Assembly: GCF_010726765.1 (NCBI RefSeq)
Contig: NZ_AP022601.1
Span: 1,922,001-1,986,000, forward strand
Direction: 5' to 3'
Length of the DNA stretch: 64,000 nucleotides
From: Mycobacterium gallinarum
GTDB lineage: Bacteria; Actinomycetota; Actinomycetes; Mycobacteriales; Mycobacteriaceae
The position numbers and the translations under genes are program-made. This document shows, piece after piece, positions 1-10,442 of the stretch (positions are counted from its first letter, which is position 1; each line of letters starts with the position of its first letter). The notes below the pieces were generated by a model. It did no database searches and was not told where the DNA came from. It saw only the letters and a list, made by a program, of their open reading frames with translations.

Positions 1-1
1 G

Positions 2-244
2 CACCGCGCGCAGGTGTTCGACACGAACGGAAACGGCGGTCCGACGGCATGGTGTGACGGTCGCATCGTCGGCGCGTGGGGTCAGGATGCCGAAGGGCGG
101 GTCGAGGTGCGACTCCTCGAGGATGTCGGCCGGAAAGCGCGGCAGGCGCTTCAGCGGCGGGCCGACGAGCTGACCGACTGGCTGGCCGGCGTACGGATCA
201 ACCCGCGCTTTCCCTCACCGCTGTCGAAGGCCCGGCAGAGCTAG
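2..244 (+). CDS. Winged-helix DNA-binding protein (AlkZ/YcaQ-like), C-terminal fragment
   Basis: The frame is open from the left edge of the window, so the start lies outside. About 80 residues remain. They end in the pattern typical of the HTH_42 (YcaQ/AlkZ-like) family: [19 protein letters not shown], then RLLEDVG, and a tail [15 protein letters not shown]. In that family the fold carries tandem winged helices and several members are DNA glycosylases acting on alkylated or cross-linked bases. The stop codon overlaps the convergent uvrA stop by 3 nt (shared CTAG). A position beside uvrA suits a DNA-repair role, but that is inference. Confidence 0.6.
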   Translation, partial: HRAQVFDTNGNGGPTAWCDGRIVGAWGQDAEGRVEVRLLEDVGRKARQALQRRADELTDWLAGVRINPRFPSPLSKARQS

Positions 245-3144
245 GCGCTGACCTTGCTGCGCTTGCGCTTCTTCGGGGCCGGCCGCGCCACACCCAACGC
301 CTCGGCCAGGAAGTGGCCTGTGTAGCTGTCGGGGTTCTCCGCGACGTCCTCCGGCGTGCCCGACGCGACCACCGATCCGCCGCCCGCTCCGCCCTCGGGT
401 CCCATGTCGACGATCCAGTCCGACGTCTTGATCACATCGAGGTTGTGCTCGATGACGATGACCGTATTGCCCTTGTCGACAAGGCCGTTGATGACGGCGA
501 GCAGCTTGCGAATGTCCTCGAAGTGCAGACCCGTGGTCGGTTCGTCGAGGATGTAGATGGTGCGGCCGGTGGACCGTTTCTGCAGTTCGGACGCCAGCTT
601 GACGCGCTGCGCCTCACCACCGGAGAGCGTCGGCGCGGGCTGCCCCAACCGAACGTAGCCGAGTCCCACGTCGACCAGCGTCGCCAGGAATCGATGGATC
701 GACGTGATGGGCTTGAAGAACTCCGCCGCCTCCTCGATCGACATGTCGAGCACCTCAGCGATGGTCTTGCCCTTGTAGTGCACCTCGAGGGTCTCGCGGT
801 TGTAGCGGGCGCCCTGGCACACCTCGCACGGCACGTACACGTCCGGCAGGAAGTTCATCTCGATCTTGATGGTGCCGTCACCCGAACATGCTTCGCAGCG
901 GCCACCTTTGACGTTGAACGAGAACCGGCCCGGCTGGTAGCCGCGAACCTTCGCCTCGGTGGTGGCCGCGAACAGCGTACGGATCTTGTCGAACACACCG
1001 GTGTAGGTGGCCGGGTTGGACCGCGGTGTCCGGCCGATCGGTGACTGGTCGACGCGGACGAGCTTGTCGAGCTTGTCCAGCCCCGTCACGCGGGTGTGCC
1101 GCCCCGGCACCTGCCTGGCGCCGTTGAGCTTGTTGGCCAGCACCGACGCCAGGATGTCATTGACCAACGTCGACTTGCCCGAACCGGAGACGCCGGTGAC
1201 CGACGTCAGCACACCCAGGGGGAACGACACGTCGATCTCGCGCAGATTGTGCTCGCGCGCACCGACGACGGTCAACTGCCGCTTGCGGTCGGTGGGCCGC
1301 CGCATGGCGGGGACCTCGATCTCTTCCTTGCCCGAAAGATAAGCGCCGGTAATCGAATTGGAGTTCGTCAGCAGATCTTCGTACGTGCCGCTGTGCACGA
1401 TCTGACCGCCGTGTTCACCCGCAGCAGGCCCGATGTCGACGACCCAGTCGGCGTGGGCGATGGTGTCGAGGTCGTGCTCGACGACGATCAGCGTGTTGCC
1501 CAGGTCCCGCAACCGGATCAGCGTTTCGATGAGCCGCCGGTTGTCACGCTGATGCAGCCCGATCGACGGCTCATCGAGGACGTACAACACCCCGACGAGC
1601 CCGGAGCCGATCTGCGTGGCCAACCGAATCCGTTGCGCCTCACCGCCGGACAGCGTGCCCGCCGCCCGCGACAACGACAGATAGTCGAGCCCCACGTCGA
1701 GCAGGAACCCGAGCCGCGACTGGATCTCCTTGAGCACCTGGCCCGCGATGGCCTGCTCACGCGAGCCGAGTGTCAACGCGTTGAGGAACGCCGAGCAATC
1801 GGCGATCGACAGTTCGGCGACCTCGGCGATCGATTTCGGCCCGTACTCCCCCGCCGTCATCGTCACCGCGAGGATCTCCGGCTTCAGTCGGGTGCCCTCA
1901 CACTCCGGGCACGGCACGTCACGCATGAAGCCCTCGTAACGCTCCTTCATCTGCTCGGAGTCGGTCTGCTCCATGCGACGGTGCAGGAACGCCATCACGC
2001 CCTCGAAATCGGCGTAGTACGAACGGGTTCGGCCGTAGCGGTTCTTGTACCGCACGTGCACCTGCTCGTCGCAGCCCTCGAGGATCGACTTGCGCGCCTT
2101 GGCGGGCAGCTTCTTCCACGGGGTGTCGACGTCGAACCCGATCTGGTCACCGAGCCCCTTCAGCATCCGGGTGAAGTAGTCGGCCGTCTGCCCCATGGAC
2201 CACGGCGCGATCGCCCCTTCGGCAAGCGTCAGGTCGGGATCCGGAACGACGAGTTCGGGGTCGACCTCTTTGCGGATGCCCAGCCCCACGCATTCCGGGC
2301 AGGCGCCGTACGGGGAGTTGAAGGAGAACGATCGCGGCTCGAGGTCGTCGACGGCGAGCGGGTGCCCGTTCGGGCATGCGAGCTTCTCGGAGAACCTCTG
2401 CTCGCGGTGCGGGTGGTCGTCCTCCCGGTCGACGAACTCCAGCACCACGATGCCGTCGGCCAGGTTCAGCGCCGTCTCCACCGAGTCCGTCAGGCGCTGT
2501 TTGGCGGTCGCCTTGACCGTCAACCGGTCGACGACCACCTCGATGTCGTGTTTCTCCTGCTTCTTCAGCGTGGGCGGCTCGGTCAGCGGATACACCACAC
2601 CGTCGACCCGGACGCGGCTGTACCCCTGGGTGTTCAGCTTGTCGAACAGGTCGACGAACTCGCCTTTGCGGGTGCGCACCACCGGTGCGAGCACCTGGAA
2701 GCGCAGGCCCTCGTCCATGGCGAGGACCTGGTCGACGATCTGCTGCGGCGTCTGACGGGCGATGCGCTCACCGCACACCGGGCAGTGCGGGGTGCCGGCC
2801 CGTGCGTAGAGCAGACGCAGGTAGTCGTACACCTCGGTGATCGTGCCCACGGTCGACCGCGGGTTGCGATTGGTCGACTTCTGGTCGATGGACACAGCCG
2901 GCGAGAGACCTTCGATGAAGTCGACGTCGGGTTTGTCCATCTGGCCGAGGAACTGGCGCGCGTAGGCGGACAGCGACTCGACGTAGCGACGTTGGCCCTC
3001 CGCGAAGATCGTGTCGAACGCCAGCGACGACTTACCCGAACCGGACAGGCCCGTGAAGACGATCAGCGCGTCGCGGGGCAGCTCAAGATCGACGCTCTGC
3101 AGATTGTGTTCGCGCGCACCTTTGACAATCAGGCGATCAGCCAC
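241..3144 (-). CDS. uvrA: Excinuclease ABC subunit A (UvrA)
   Basis: UvrA is the damage-recognition ATPase of nucleotide excision repair; it loads UvrB on lesions. The 967-residue protein has the full family layout: two ABC ATPase modules with Walker A motifs GLSGSGKSS near residue 35 and GVSGSGKST near 650, and two signature motifs [12 protein letters not shown] and [12 protein letters not shown]. Zinc-finger cysteines are present (CPVCGERI, a central CPNG/CPEC pair, and [11 protein letters not shown] with CEVCQG). The start [15 protein letters not shown] matches the family N-terminus. A DNA-damage-type promoter lies about 50 nt upstream. It diverges from the MBL-hydrolase gene. Confidence 0.98.
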   Translation of the reverse strand: MADRLIVKGAREHNLQSVDLELPRDALIVFTGLSGSGKSSLAFDTIFAEGQRRYVESLSAYARQFLGQMDKPDVDFIEGLSPAVSIDQKSTNRNPRSTVGTITEVYDYLRLLYARAGTPHCPVCGERIARQTPQQIVDQVLAMDEGLRFQVLAPVVRTRKGEFVDLFDKLNTQGYSRVRVDGVVYPLTEPPTLKKQEKHDIEVVVDRLTVKATAKQRLTDSVETALNLADGIVVLEFVDREDDHPHREQRFSEKLACPNGHPLAVDDLEPRSFSFNSPYGACPECVGLGIRKEVDPELVVPDPDLTLAEGAIAPWSMGQTADYFTRMLKGLGDQIGFDVDTPWKKLPAKARKSILEGCDEQVHVRYKNRYGRTRSYYADFEGVMAFLHRRMEQTDSEQMKERYEGFMRDVPCPECEGTRLKPEILAVTMTAGEYGPKSIAEVAELSIADCSAFLNALTLGSREQAIAGQVLKEIQSRLGFLLDVGLDYLSLSRAAGTLSGGEAQRIRLATQIGSGLVGVLYVLDEPSIGLHQRDNRRLIETLIRLRDLGNTLIVVEHDLDTIAHADWVVDIGPAAGEHGGQIVHSGTYEDLLTNSNSITGAYLSGKEEIEVPAMRRPTDRKRQLTVVGAREHNLREIDVSFPLGVLTSVTGVSGSGKSTLVNDILASVLANKLNGARQVPGRHTRVTGLDKLDKLVRVDQSPIGRTPRSNPATYTGVFDKIRTLFAATTEAKVRGYQPGRFSFNVKGGRCEACSGDGTIKIEMNFLPDVYVPCEVCQGARYNRETLEVHYKGKTIAEVLDMSIEEAAEFFKPITSIHRFLATLVDVGLGYVRLGQPAPTLSGGEAQRVKLASELQKRSTGRTIYILDEPTTGLHFEDIRKLLAVINGLVDKGNTVIVIEHNLDVIKTSDWIVDMGPEGGAGGGSVVASGTPEDVAENPDSYTGHFLAEALGVARPAPKKRKRSKVSA

Positions 3145-3193
3145 ACGCGCTCTCTTTCAACGACGAAGTCCTCCGAAGACATAGTTGAAACCC

Positions 3194-3216
3194 ATGCTAG
3201 GTCCCGCCACCGACAA
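3194..3216 (-). promoter_or_regulatory. PafBC/RecA-NDp-type DNA-damage promoter of uvrA
   Basis: On the minus strand the sequence reads TTGTCGGTG, 8 nt, TAGCAT. This is an exact match to the mycobacterial RecA-NDp/PafBC consensus TTGTCRGTG-N8-TANNNT used by LexA-independent DNA-damage genes. Its -10 hexamer ends 49 nt upstream of the uvrA ATG. The match and spacing are seen; the regulation is inferred from the known consensus. Confidence 0.8.
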
Positions 3217-3257
3217 GTCTTTGGTCGAGGCTGGGCCGAGACAGATACCGTGAAGAC

Positions 3258-3929
3258 ATGACTGTCGTCAACGACAACTACACCGGCCACGTCGACCCAA
3301 AGACCGCAGCTCGACGCACCCTCCCGGGTGCATCGATCGTGAAGGTTTCGGTGGGCCCGATGGATAACAACGCATACCTGGTGACGTGTTCCCAGACCGG
3401 CGAGACGCTACTCATCGATGCGGCCAACGACCCTGAAATCCTGCTCGAACTCATCGAGCGGTTCGCACCGAAGCTGACCCTGATCGTCACCAGCCACCAG
3501 CATTTCGACCACGTGCAGGCGCTCGAGCAGGTGGCCAAGAGCACCGGCGCGCCGACCGCGGCCCACCAGCTCGACGCCGAGGCTCTGCCGGTCACACCCG
3601 ATCGGATCCTCGCCCAGGGTGACACCGTGAAGGTCGGTGACCTGACCTTCGACGTCATCCACCTGCAGGGTCACACCCCGGGATCGGTGGCGCTGGCCCT
3701 CGTCGACGCCGACGACAAGACGCACCTCTTCACCGGCGACTGCCTGTTCCCCGGCGGCGTCGGCAAGACCTGGCAGGAAGGCGACTTCGAGAAGCTGCTC
3801 GGCGACGTGACCAGCAAGGTCTTCGACGTGTACGACGATTCGACGGTCGTCTATCCCGGCCACGGCGACGACACCACGCTCGGCACCGAACGCCCGCATC
3901 TCGGCGAGTGGAGAGAACGCGGTTGGTGA
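3258..3929 (+). CDS. MBL-fold metallo-hydrolase (glyoxalase II-like)
   Basis: A 223-residue metallo-beta-lactamase-fold hydrolase. The metal motif HxHxDH is present as SHQHFDH near residue 77, followed by the third ligand in GHTPGS, the bridging Asp in TGDCLF and the last His in YPGHGDD. That set matches glyoxalase II/persulfide-dioxygenase-like members, and length fits. It corresponds in position to Rv1637c next to uvrA. It is transcribed divergently from uvrA. The substrate cannot be told from sequence. The stop TGA overlaps the GTG start of the decayed SDR gene downstream. Confidence 0.88.
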   Translation: MTVVNDNYTGHVDPKTAARRTLPGASIVKVSVGPMDNNAYLVTCSQTGETLLIDAANDPEILLELIERFAPKLTLIVTSHQHFDHVQALEQVAKSTGAPTAAHQLDAEALPVTPDRILAQGDTVKVGDLTFDVIHLQGHTPGSVALALVDADDKTHLFTGDCLFPGGVGKTWQEGDFEKLLGDVTSKVFDVYDDSTVVYPGHGDDTTLGTERPHLGEWRERGW

Positions 3930-4532
3930 CCCGCAGCGACACAGCGGTCGCCGTCGTGACGGGCGCCAGCCGGGGACCGGGCTCGGGATCGCGCACGCCC
4001 TCGGCAGTCACGGGTGCACCGTCTACGTCACCGGAAGGACCGACGCGGCCGGACAGTCGCCGCTGGGCGTGAAACGCCGACCTGGTGACCGCGGCGGGCG
4101 GCACCGGAATCGCCGTTCGCGTCGGCTCCCGGTGCCGCCCACTACGTTTTCGGTCCGGCGTACGGCGTGCACAAGGCGGGAATGGACACGATGGCCGCGG
4201 ACATGGCCGTCGATTTCCGGAAGTTCGGGGTGGCAGCGGTATCGATCTGGATGGGCATCCTGCTGACCGAGTGGTTGAAGAACTCGTTGCGGCCGAGTCG
4301 GACAAGCTCGGCCACACGCTGGCCGACGCGGAGACCCCGGAACTGACCGGCCATCTGATCTGGGCGCTGTTCAACGATCCGGCGCTGATGGACATAGAGC
4401 GGCCAGACGTTAATCGGGGTCGAGCTCGCGGTCGAGTACGGCATCAAGGACGAGGGCGACCGCCAGCCGCCGTCGTACCGCGACCTGCACGGAATTCATC
4501 CGATCAGGCAATTCGACACAATCCTGCGGTGA
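3926..4532 (+). pseudogene. Decayed short-chain dehydrogenase/reductase (SDR)
   Basis: A GTG overlapping the previous stop opens VTRSDTAVAVVTGASRG, the SDR glycine-rich nucleotide-binding start. The frame then breaks near 3977 and continues in another frame as GLGIAHALGSHGCTVYVTGR. After VTAAGGTGIAVR near 4120 the middle of the fold is missing and the sequence jumps to YVFGPAYGVHKAGMDTMAAD, containing the catalytic YxxxK. Two more frame changes follow, to VVEELVAAESDKLGHTLAD near 4275 and ELAVEYGIKDEGDRQPPSY near 4425, with a stop at 4530. So at least three frameshifts and an internal deletion are visible. It was probably once translationally coupled to the MBL gene. Confidence 0.85.
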
Positions 4533-4542
4533 CAATACTGGC

Positions 4543-7500
4543 GTGGGTGGCACGCGGTGTCCCACTTGTGATACCGAGGTAGGGGCGGCGGCGAAGTTCT
4601 GCAGCGAGTGTGGAACATCGCTGACGAGCGCTGCCCCAGCCGAGTACAAGCAGGTCACGGTCCTGTTTGCCGACGTCGTGCGATCAATGGACATCGCCAG
4701 GTTGCTAGGCCCGGAGCGACTGCGCCAGATCATGGCCGAGGTCGTGAACTGCGCAACGTCGATCGTGCAGCGCTACGGCGGCACCGTCGACAAGTTCACC
4801 GGCGACGGCATCATGGCGGTCTTCGGCGCGCCCCTCTCGCTGGAAGACCACGCGATCCGGGCCTGCCTGGCGGCCCTGGAGATACAGCAGGAGATCGCGC
4901 CGGTCGCAGCACAAGTGAAGCAGCGAGACGACCTCGACTTGCAGTTGCGCGTCGGGCTCGATTCCGGGCAGGTGATCGCGGGTGAAGTAGGTTCTGCCGC
5001 GTTGGGTTACACCGCGGTCGGTGAGCACGTCGGGTTAGCACAACGGATGGAATCCGTCGCTCCGCCGGGCGGTGTCATGCTCAGCGCGTCCAGCGCTCGA
5101 TTGGTGGAGAAGGTGGCGGCGCTCGGCGATCCCGAGTCGGTCCACATAAAGGGTGCCGACGAACCTGTCACGGCCAGACGGCTGTTGGGCATCGGCAGGC
5201 AACGCGCAGTCACGCGTACCGAATCCCAACTGGTGGGCCGGAATTGGGAACTGTCTGCGCTCGGCGGACTGCTGGACAGAGCGATCGCTGGACAAGGTGC
5301 GGTCGTCGGCATCTCAGGACCCGCGGGCATCGGCAAGAGTCGCCTGACACGCGAGCTCGCTACCATGGCGCAAGCCCGCGGCGTCGATGTTTTGACCACT
5401 TACAGCGAGTCGCACACCAGTCAGGTGCCTTTCAATGTCGTCAAGAAGCTCTTCCGCGCGGCCACGGGTATCGAGGGACTCGAGGCGGCCGCCGCCAGAG
5501 AACGTCTCACGGCCCAGCCGCGCGACGCCGATTCCGAAGACATCATGCTGTTCGAGGACCTCCTCGGCATCTCCGACCCCGATGTCGCCCTGCCACTGAT
5601 CGATCCGGACGCCCGCCGACGGCGGTTGACGGCGCTCGTGAACGCCGCATCGCTCGCCGTCACACGTGCGGTGGTGTACGTCATCGAAGATGTGCACTGG
5701 ATCGATGAGGCCAGCGAATCGATGCTCGCCGATTTCCTCGAGGTGGTTCCGCAGACACCGTTGCTCACCGTGATCACCTACCGGCCGGACTACCGCGGGG
5801 CGCTGACGCGGGTGCCGGGAGCGCAGACGTTCGCCCTTGCGCCGCTGAACAGACCGGAGACGACGAAGCTGGTTTCAGGGCTGCTCGGATCCGATCCCAG
5901 CGTCAGCGCTTTGGGTGAAGTCATCATCGAACGAGTCGCCGGCACACCGTTTTTCGCGGAGGAGATCGTGCTGGAGCTCTCCCAGCGTGGTGTGTTGAAG
6001 GGCCGAGCCGGGTCCTTCGTGGCAACCGTAGAAGCAGCCGACATCGCAGTTCCCGCAACATTGCAGACGACGATCGCGTCGCGCATCGATCAGCTCAATC
6101 CGTCATCGAAGCGCACATTGGGCGCAGCCGCGGTGATCGGATCTCGATTCAGCGCGGACCTGCTGACGGCTTTGGGTGTCGACCCCATCGTCGATGAGCT
6201 GCTGGCCACGCAGCTCATCGACCAGGTGACGTTCACCCGCCATCCCGAATATGTGTTCCGCCAGCCCCTCATTCGCACGGTGGCTTACGAGACACAGTTG
6301 AAATCCGATCGCGCCGCGTTACACCAACTGGTCGCGACCGCGATCGAGAATCAGGCCGCGGGTAGCGCTGACGAGAACGCCGCGCTGATCGCCGAACACC
6401 TGGAAGCAGCGGGCGATCTGCACGCCGCATACGAATGGCACATGCGCGCGGGCGCCTGGTCGAACAACCGCGATCTCACGGCGGCACGAATGAGCTGGGA
6501 GCGAGCCCGACTCGTGGCCGATTCACTACCCGAAGAGCACCCCGGACGGTTGACGATGCGCATCACACCGCGTGCTGCGCTCTGCGGAACCGACTGGAAG
6601 ATACACGCCGATCCCAGTAGTCGCTTCGACGAGTTGCGGCAGTTGTGCGCGCTGGCCGACGACAAGACCTCGCTCGCGATCGCGATGATGGGGCCCATGG
6701 CCGAGCGTTCGCAGCACGGCGACCCACACGGGGCCTCCCGATGGGCGTCCGAACAGATTGCGTTGCTCGACTCGATTGGCGAACCCTCTTTAACGGCGCA
6801 GGCCGGCTTCGGAGCCATGGGGATCAAATCCCAGGTGGCCGAACACAAAGAAGTGATCCGGTGGGCGCAGACCACCATTGACTGGGCCGATGGCGACGCG
6901 ACGAAGGGCAACCTCATCGTGGGTTCGCCGTTGGCAGTGGCTCTCGCCTTGCGTGGGGCGGCCCGGTCCTGGTTCGGCTTACCGGGGTGGCGTGACGATC
7001 TGGATGCTGGTCTTGCCTACGCGAAGGAGGTTGGGGAACCGCTGACGCTCGCAGTGACGATGTCGTTCAAATACGGCTCGGGTGTCTACACCGGTGCGTT
7101 GCGTGCCGACCGCCTGGCGGTGTGTGCAGGCGAAGAGGTACTGGGAGTCGTGCAGTCGTCGGGCAACGACTACGCAATTGCAATGGTGAAGTGGCAGCTC
7201 GGCTCGCTGCTGTTCCGACGAGATACTGCGGCCGAGCGAGACCGCGGACTCGACCTGGTAAGACAGGCCCGCCAGCTGTCGGAGAAACAGCGATTCCTTG
7301 GCTCGGAGCTGTCGGTCATGGACTTATTCTTCGGGCTGCACCTCGTCCGCAACGGCGATCTCGATACCGGCATCCAGCTACTCCGAAAATCGGTTTCGGA
7401 CATGATCATCGGGGGCCAGGTCGCGTACTACATACCCGCGGGTTGCATGTTCGTGGAGACGCTGATCGAGCAGGGCACCGGACATGACCTTGCTGAGGCC

Positions 7501-7701
7501 GGGGCCATGATCGACACACTGCACGCGGCGCCTGCCGACGGCTCCGCAGTTCGTGACGTGTGGCTGCTGCGATTGCATGCCCTAATGGCGCGTGCGCGTG
7601 GCGACGATGACCTTTACGCGGCACTGCGCAACCGCTATCGCGACATGGCGACGTCACTCGGGTTCGAGGGCCACATCGACTGGGCCGAAGCGATGCCGTG
7701 A
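4543..7701 (+). CDS. Class III nucleotidyl cyclase-AAA ATPase regulator with zinc ribbon
   Basis: A 1052-residue multidomain signalling protein. Residues 1-25 form a double-cysteine zinc ribbon (CPTCDTEVG, FCSECG). Residues about 34-200 are a class III cyclase catalytic domain with both metal aspartates (LFADVV and KFTGDG). An AAA/STAND ATPase follows, with Walker A GPAGIGKS near 265 and Walker B VVYVIEDVHWIDE near 380. The rest is helical and TPR-like. It resembles the large mycobacterial cyclase-AAA proteins but has no C-terminal LuxR HTH. In the cyclase domain the usual VN.A.R is VGLAQR, so the transition-state Asn is Gly, and catalytic output is uncertain. Start GTG at 4543 places the zinc ribbon at the very N-terminus. 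Confidence 0.88.
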   Translation: MGGTRCPTCDTEVGAAAKFCSECGTSLTSAAPAEYKQVTVLFADVVRSMDIARLLGPERLRQIMAEVVNCATSIVQRYGGTVDKFTGDGIMAVFGAPLSLEDHAIRACLAALEIQQEIAPVAAQVKQRDDLDLQLRVGLDSGQVIAGEVGSAALGYTAVGEHVGLAQRMESVAPPGGVMLSASSARLVEKVAALGDPESVHIKGADEPVTARRLLGIGRQRAVTRTESQLVGRNWELSALGGLLDRAIAGQGAVVGISGPAGIGKSRLTRELATMAQARGVDVLTTYSESHTSQVPFNVVKKLFRAATGIEGLEAAAARERLTAQPRDADSEDIMLFEDLLGISDPDVALPLIDPDARRRRLTALVNAASLAVTRAVVYVIEDVHWIDEASESMLADFLEVVPQTPLLTVITYRPDYRGALTRVPGAQTFALAPLNRPETTKLVSGLLGSDPSVSALGEVIIERVAGTPFFAEEIVLELSQRGVLKGRAGSFVATVEAADIAVPATLQTTIASRIDQLNPSSKRTLGAAAVIGSRFSADLLTALGVDPIVDELLATQLIDQVTFTRHPEYVFRQPLIRTVAYETQLKSDRAALHQLVATAIENQAAGSADENAALIAEHLEAAGDLHAAYEWHMRAGAWSNNRDLTAARMSWERARLVADSLPEEHPGRLTMRITPRAALCGTDWKIHADPSSRFDELRQLCALADDKTSLAIAMMGPMAERSQHGDPHGASRWASEQIALLDSIGEPSLTAQAGFGAMGIKSQVAEHKEVIRWAQTTIDWADGDATKGNLIVGSPLAVALALRGAARSWFGLPGWRDDLDAGLAYAKEVGEPLTLAVTMSFKYGSGVYTGALRADRLAVCAGEEVLGVVQSSGNDYAIAMVKWQLGSLLFRRDTAAERDRGLDLVRQARQLSEKQRFLGSELSVMDLFFGLHLVRNGDLDTGIQLLRKSVSDMIIGGQVAYYIPAGCMFVETLIEQGTGHDLAEAGAMIDTLHAAPADGSAVRDVWLLRLHALMARARGDDDLYAALRNRYRDMATSLGFEGHIDWAEAMP

Positions 7702-7722
7702 CGGCATCTGCGGAAGATACGG

Positions 7723-9030
7723 CTAAACAGGCACCGACCAGGCGACCGGTAGCCGCTTGATGCCGTGAATGAACGCCGAGTGTAGGATCGCGGGCTCCTC
7801 GACGGCGACCACGTCGGGTATCTGGCGGCGTAACTCTTCGAACATCACCCGGATCTCGCGTCGCGCCAGATTCGCCCCCAGGCAGAAGTGCGCGCCACCG
7901 CCGCCATATCCGATGTGCGGGTTGGGATCCCGCGTCACATCGAACAGCCACGGATTGGCGAACTTGGCCTCGTCTCGGTTACCGGAGTTGTACCACAGGG
8001 ATACCTTGTCCCCCGCCTTCATCTCGATGCCGCGCAGCTCGACATCCTGAGTCAAGTTGCGCCGCATGAAGATAACTGGAGATGCCCACCGCACGATCTC
8101 CTCCACGGCGGTGGCGGCCACCCCGTCGAAGTCGTTCCACCACTTCTCTCTTTCATCGGGGTAGCGGGACAGGGCCACCATGCCGTGGCTGATCGCGTTG
8201 CGGGTGGTTTCGTTGCCGGCGGCCGAGAGCAGTATGAAGAACGATGCGTACTCGCTTGACGTGAGCCGCGTTCCGTCGACCTCGGCCTGCACCAGGCTGG
8301 TGGTGAGGTCGTCGCCGGGCTTGGCTCGTCGTTCCTCAGCGAGACCCATGGCGTACTCCACGATTTCGTTCACCACCACCAGCACGGCATCGAAGTCGCC
8401 CGACACCTCGTCGTCGCCGAAACCCAACATCACGTTGGTCCAGTGGAAGACCTTCTCCTCGTCCTCTTCCGGGATGCCCATCATGTCGCAGATGACCTGC
8501 AACGGCAGCAGTGCGGCAGCCTCGGCGACGAAGTCGGCCCGGCCGTCGGGATTGTTAGCGACCATGTCGTTCACGATCGTGCGCGCACGGTCGCGCACGC
8601 TGCCTTCGATGCGGGCCAGCACCTTCGGCGTGAACGCCCGGTTGACGATCTTGCGCAACCAGGTGTGCCGGGGATCGTCGAGGTTGATCATCGATCCGGT
8701 GAACTCGGCGACCTCGGGCGCCACGTCGTTCAGCGACGTGCTGGTCGGGATGGAACTGAAGATCTCGGGGTGACGACTGGCATAGTGGATGTCGTCGAAC
8801 CTGGTGAGGGCCCAGTGGCCGGCGCCCGCCGGGAAACCGGGGAATTCCGCTACTGCGAAAAAGGTGATCGGCGACTCGCGTCGCAAGGTCGCGAACGCCC
8901 CGTCGCGAATGTCGTCGTCGCGCGCCCAAAACTCCAGCGATGCGAGGTCGATGTCGGCCAGAGGCACGTCCGGAGGTGGTACGCCGTTCTCGCGGCGTGC
9001 GATCGGCGTGCGGTGCAGTATCGACGTCAT
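7723..9030 (-). CDS. cyp124: Cytochrome P450 CYP124 (methyl-branched lipid omega-hydroxylase)
   Basis: The heme loop GYGGGGAHFCLGANLARRE carries the axial Cys, the I-helix has AAGNETTRN, and the K-helix ExxR is EEIVRW. The whole sequence, from NGVPPPDVPLADIDL to FIHGIKRLPVAWS, reads like M. tuberculosis CYP124, recalled from memory. CYP124 hydroxylates the omega carbon of methyl-branched lipids and cholesterol-type side chains with electrons from ferredoxin. I place the start at 9030 (MTSILHRTPIARRENG), because the 31 residues of open frame upstream do not look like P450 sequence. It converges with the cyclase gene 21 nt away. Confidence 0.9.
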   Translation of the reverse strand: MTSILHRTPIARRENGVPPPDVPLADIDLASLEFWARDDDIRDGAFATLRRESPITFFAVAEFPGFPAGAGHWALTRFDDIHYASRHPEIFSSIPTSTSLNDVAPEVAEFTGSMINLDDPRHTWLRKIVNRAFTPKVLARIEGSVRDRARTIVNDMVANNPDGRADFVAEAAALLPLQVICDMMGIPEEDEEKVFHWTNVMLGFGDDEVSGDFDAVLVVVNEIVEYAMGLAEERRAKPGDDLTTSLVQAEVDGTRLTSSEYASFFILLSAAGNETTRNAISHGMVALSRYPDEREKWWNDFDGVAATAVEEIVRWASPVIFMRRNLTQDVELRGIEMKAGDKVSLWYNSGNRDEAKFANPWLFDVTRDPNPHIGYGGGGAHFCLGANLARREIRVMFEELRRQIPDVVAVEEPAILHSAFIHGIKRLPVAWSVPV

Positions 9031-9220
9031 AGTTGACCCTCTCGCCAGTTGGAGTGTCGCACCTCGAACGGCGAATGAACCCGATTTGAGCGCTACATCT
9101 TTACCTGATGGGGGCTTGATCAAGTCGCATCTTTTGCCCGGTGGCGGAGTGCTCGTGAGGCCATACGTCTATCGGCACGACCCGGCGAACACCAGAAGTC
9201 ACAACCGAAAGGCGATCGAG

Positions 9221-9418
9221 ATGAACATCAGCACCGTGAAGAAACTCACGGTCTCCGCCGTCATCGCCGGTTGGCTCGGCTTAGCCCTCGGTGGGGTAGC
9301 ACTGACGATTGCGGCACCGGCCAACGCCGCAACCAACACGACTTCATCGGTCGCGAAATGGTCCGTCCATGGCGAAGGCGAGGAGACGATTCGAGTCTCC
9401 GACGCCGCACGCATCTGA
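9221..9418 (+). CDS. Small secreted protein with signal peptide
   Basis: A 65-residue ORF starting at ATG 9221, behind a GAAAGG ribosome-binding site. Lys-Lys at residues 7-8 is followed by a hydrophobic stretch and a likely signal-peptidase site APANA/ATN near residue 37. The mature part is only about 28 residues, with no cysteine and no recognisable domain. Upstream 9031-9220 is non-coding and presumably holds its promoter and that of the divergent cyp124. Function unknown. Confidence 0.6.
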   Translation: MNISTVKKLTVSAVIAGWLGLALGGVALTIAAPANAATNTTSSVAKWSVHGEGEETIRVSDAARI

Positions 9419-9557
9419 GCTCCCGCATCACTCAATCCGGTCGCGGCGGTGAGCGACGGGCTGAACCGGCGTCACAACGCGTAGGGCCCCGCCAAGCGGT
9501 GAACGCGCTGTCCTAGTCTGATGCGCAGAACTCGTCGATGAGCTGCAGGAGATTTAG

Positions 9558-10442
9558 GTGAATCAGGATCAGTTGAAGAAGGCGCAAAGCGGTGCCGGTT
9601 TCATCGCCGCACTTGACCAGAGCGGTGGCAGCACCCCGAAGGCGCTGAAGCTGTACGGCATCAGCGAGGACGCCTACTCCGGCGACGAGCAGATGTTCGA
9701 CCTGGTGCACGAGATGCGAACTCGCATCATCACCAGTCCGGCCTTCGACGGCGACCGCATCATGGGCGCGATCCTCTTCGAGATGACCATGGACCGCCAG
9801 ATCGAGGGAACCCCCACCGCCGCCTATTTGTGGAACGTCAAGAACATCGTTCCGTTCCTCAAGATCGACAAGGGTCTGAACGACGAGCAGGACGGCGCGC
9901 AGACCATGAAGCCGATGCCCGGCCTCGATGATCTGCTCGACCGCGCCGTCGCCAACGGGGTCTTCGGCACCAAGGAACGTTCGGTCATCAAGCTGCCGGG
10001 TGCAGGCCTGGACGCCGTGGTCGCCCAGCAGTTCGAGGTGGGACAGCAGGTCCTCGCGAAGGGCCTGGTGCCGATCATCGAGCCCGAGGTCGACATCAAG
10101 AGCCCGAAGAAGGCCGAGGCAGAGGAGCAGCTCAAGGCCGCCCTGTTGGCCGGCGTCGACGCGCTCGGTGACGACCAGAAGGTCATGCTCAAGCTGACGC
10201 TGCCCGACACCGACAACCTCTACAAGGAGCTGGTCGATCACCCCAAGGTGCTACGTGTCGTGGCGCTGTCCGGCGGCTACGCCCGTGACGAGGCCTGCGA
10301 GAAGCTGGCCCGCAACACCGGCGTCATCGCGAGCTTCTCGCGCGCGCTGACCGAGGGTCTGACCGCGCAGCAGAGCGACGAGGAATTCAACGCAACCCTG
10401 GATCAGGCCATCGCGAGCATCGCCAAGGCGTCCGCTACCTGA
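9558..10442 (+). CDS. Fructose-bisphosphate aldolase, class I
   Basis: A 294-residue Schiff-base (class I) aldolase that interconverts fructose 1,6-bisphosphate with dihydroxyacetone phosphate and glyceraldehyde 3-phosphate. Family hallmarks are [17 protein letters not shown] at the N-terminus, the KIDKGL segment, [12 protein letters not shown] and the lysine-containing KLTLPD strand. Start GTG 9558 has an AGGAG 8 nt upstream. Mycobacteria generally rely on a class II Fba, so this is probably a second, metal-independent enzyme. It runs straight into the Lnt-like gene. Confidence 0.92.
   Translation: MNQDQLKKAQSGAGFIAALDQSGGSTPKALKLYGISEDAYSGDEQMFDLVHEMRTRIITSPAFDGDRIMGAILFEMTMDRQIEGTPTAAYLWNVKNIVPFLKIDKGLNDEQDGAQTMKPMPGLDDLLDRAVANGVFGTKERSVIKLPGAGLDAVVAQQFEVGQQVLAKGLVPIIEPEVDIKSPKKAEAEEQLKAALLAGVDALGDDQKVMLKLTLPDTDNLYKELVDHPKVLRVVALSGGYARDEACEKLARNTGVIASFSRALTEGLTAQQSDEEFNATLDQAIASIAKASAT

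Noticed and set aside
1096..3261. 721-aa open frame on the plus strand opposite uvrA
   Set aside because: Composition is that of a shadow frame (Arg/Val/His/Asp-rich, no domain), and uvrA on the other strand is certain.
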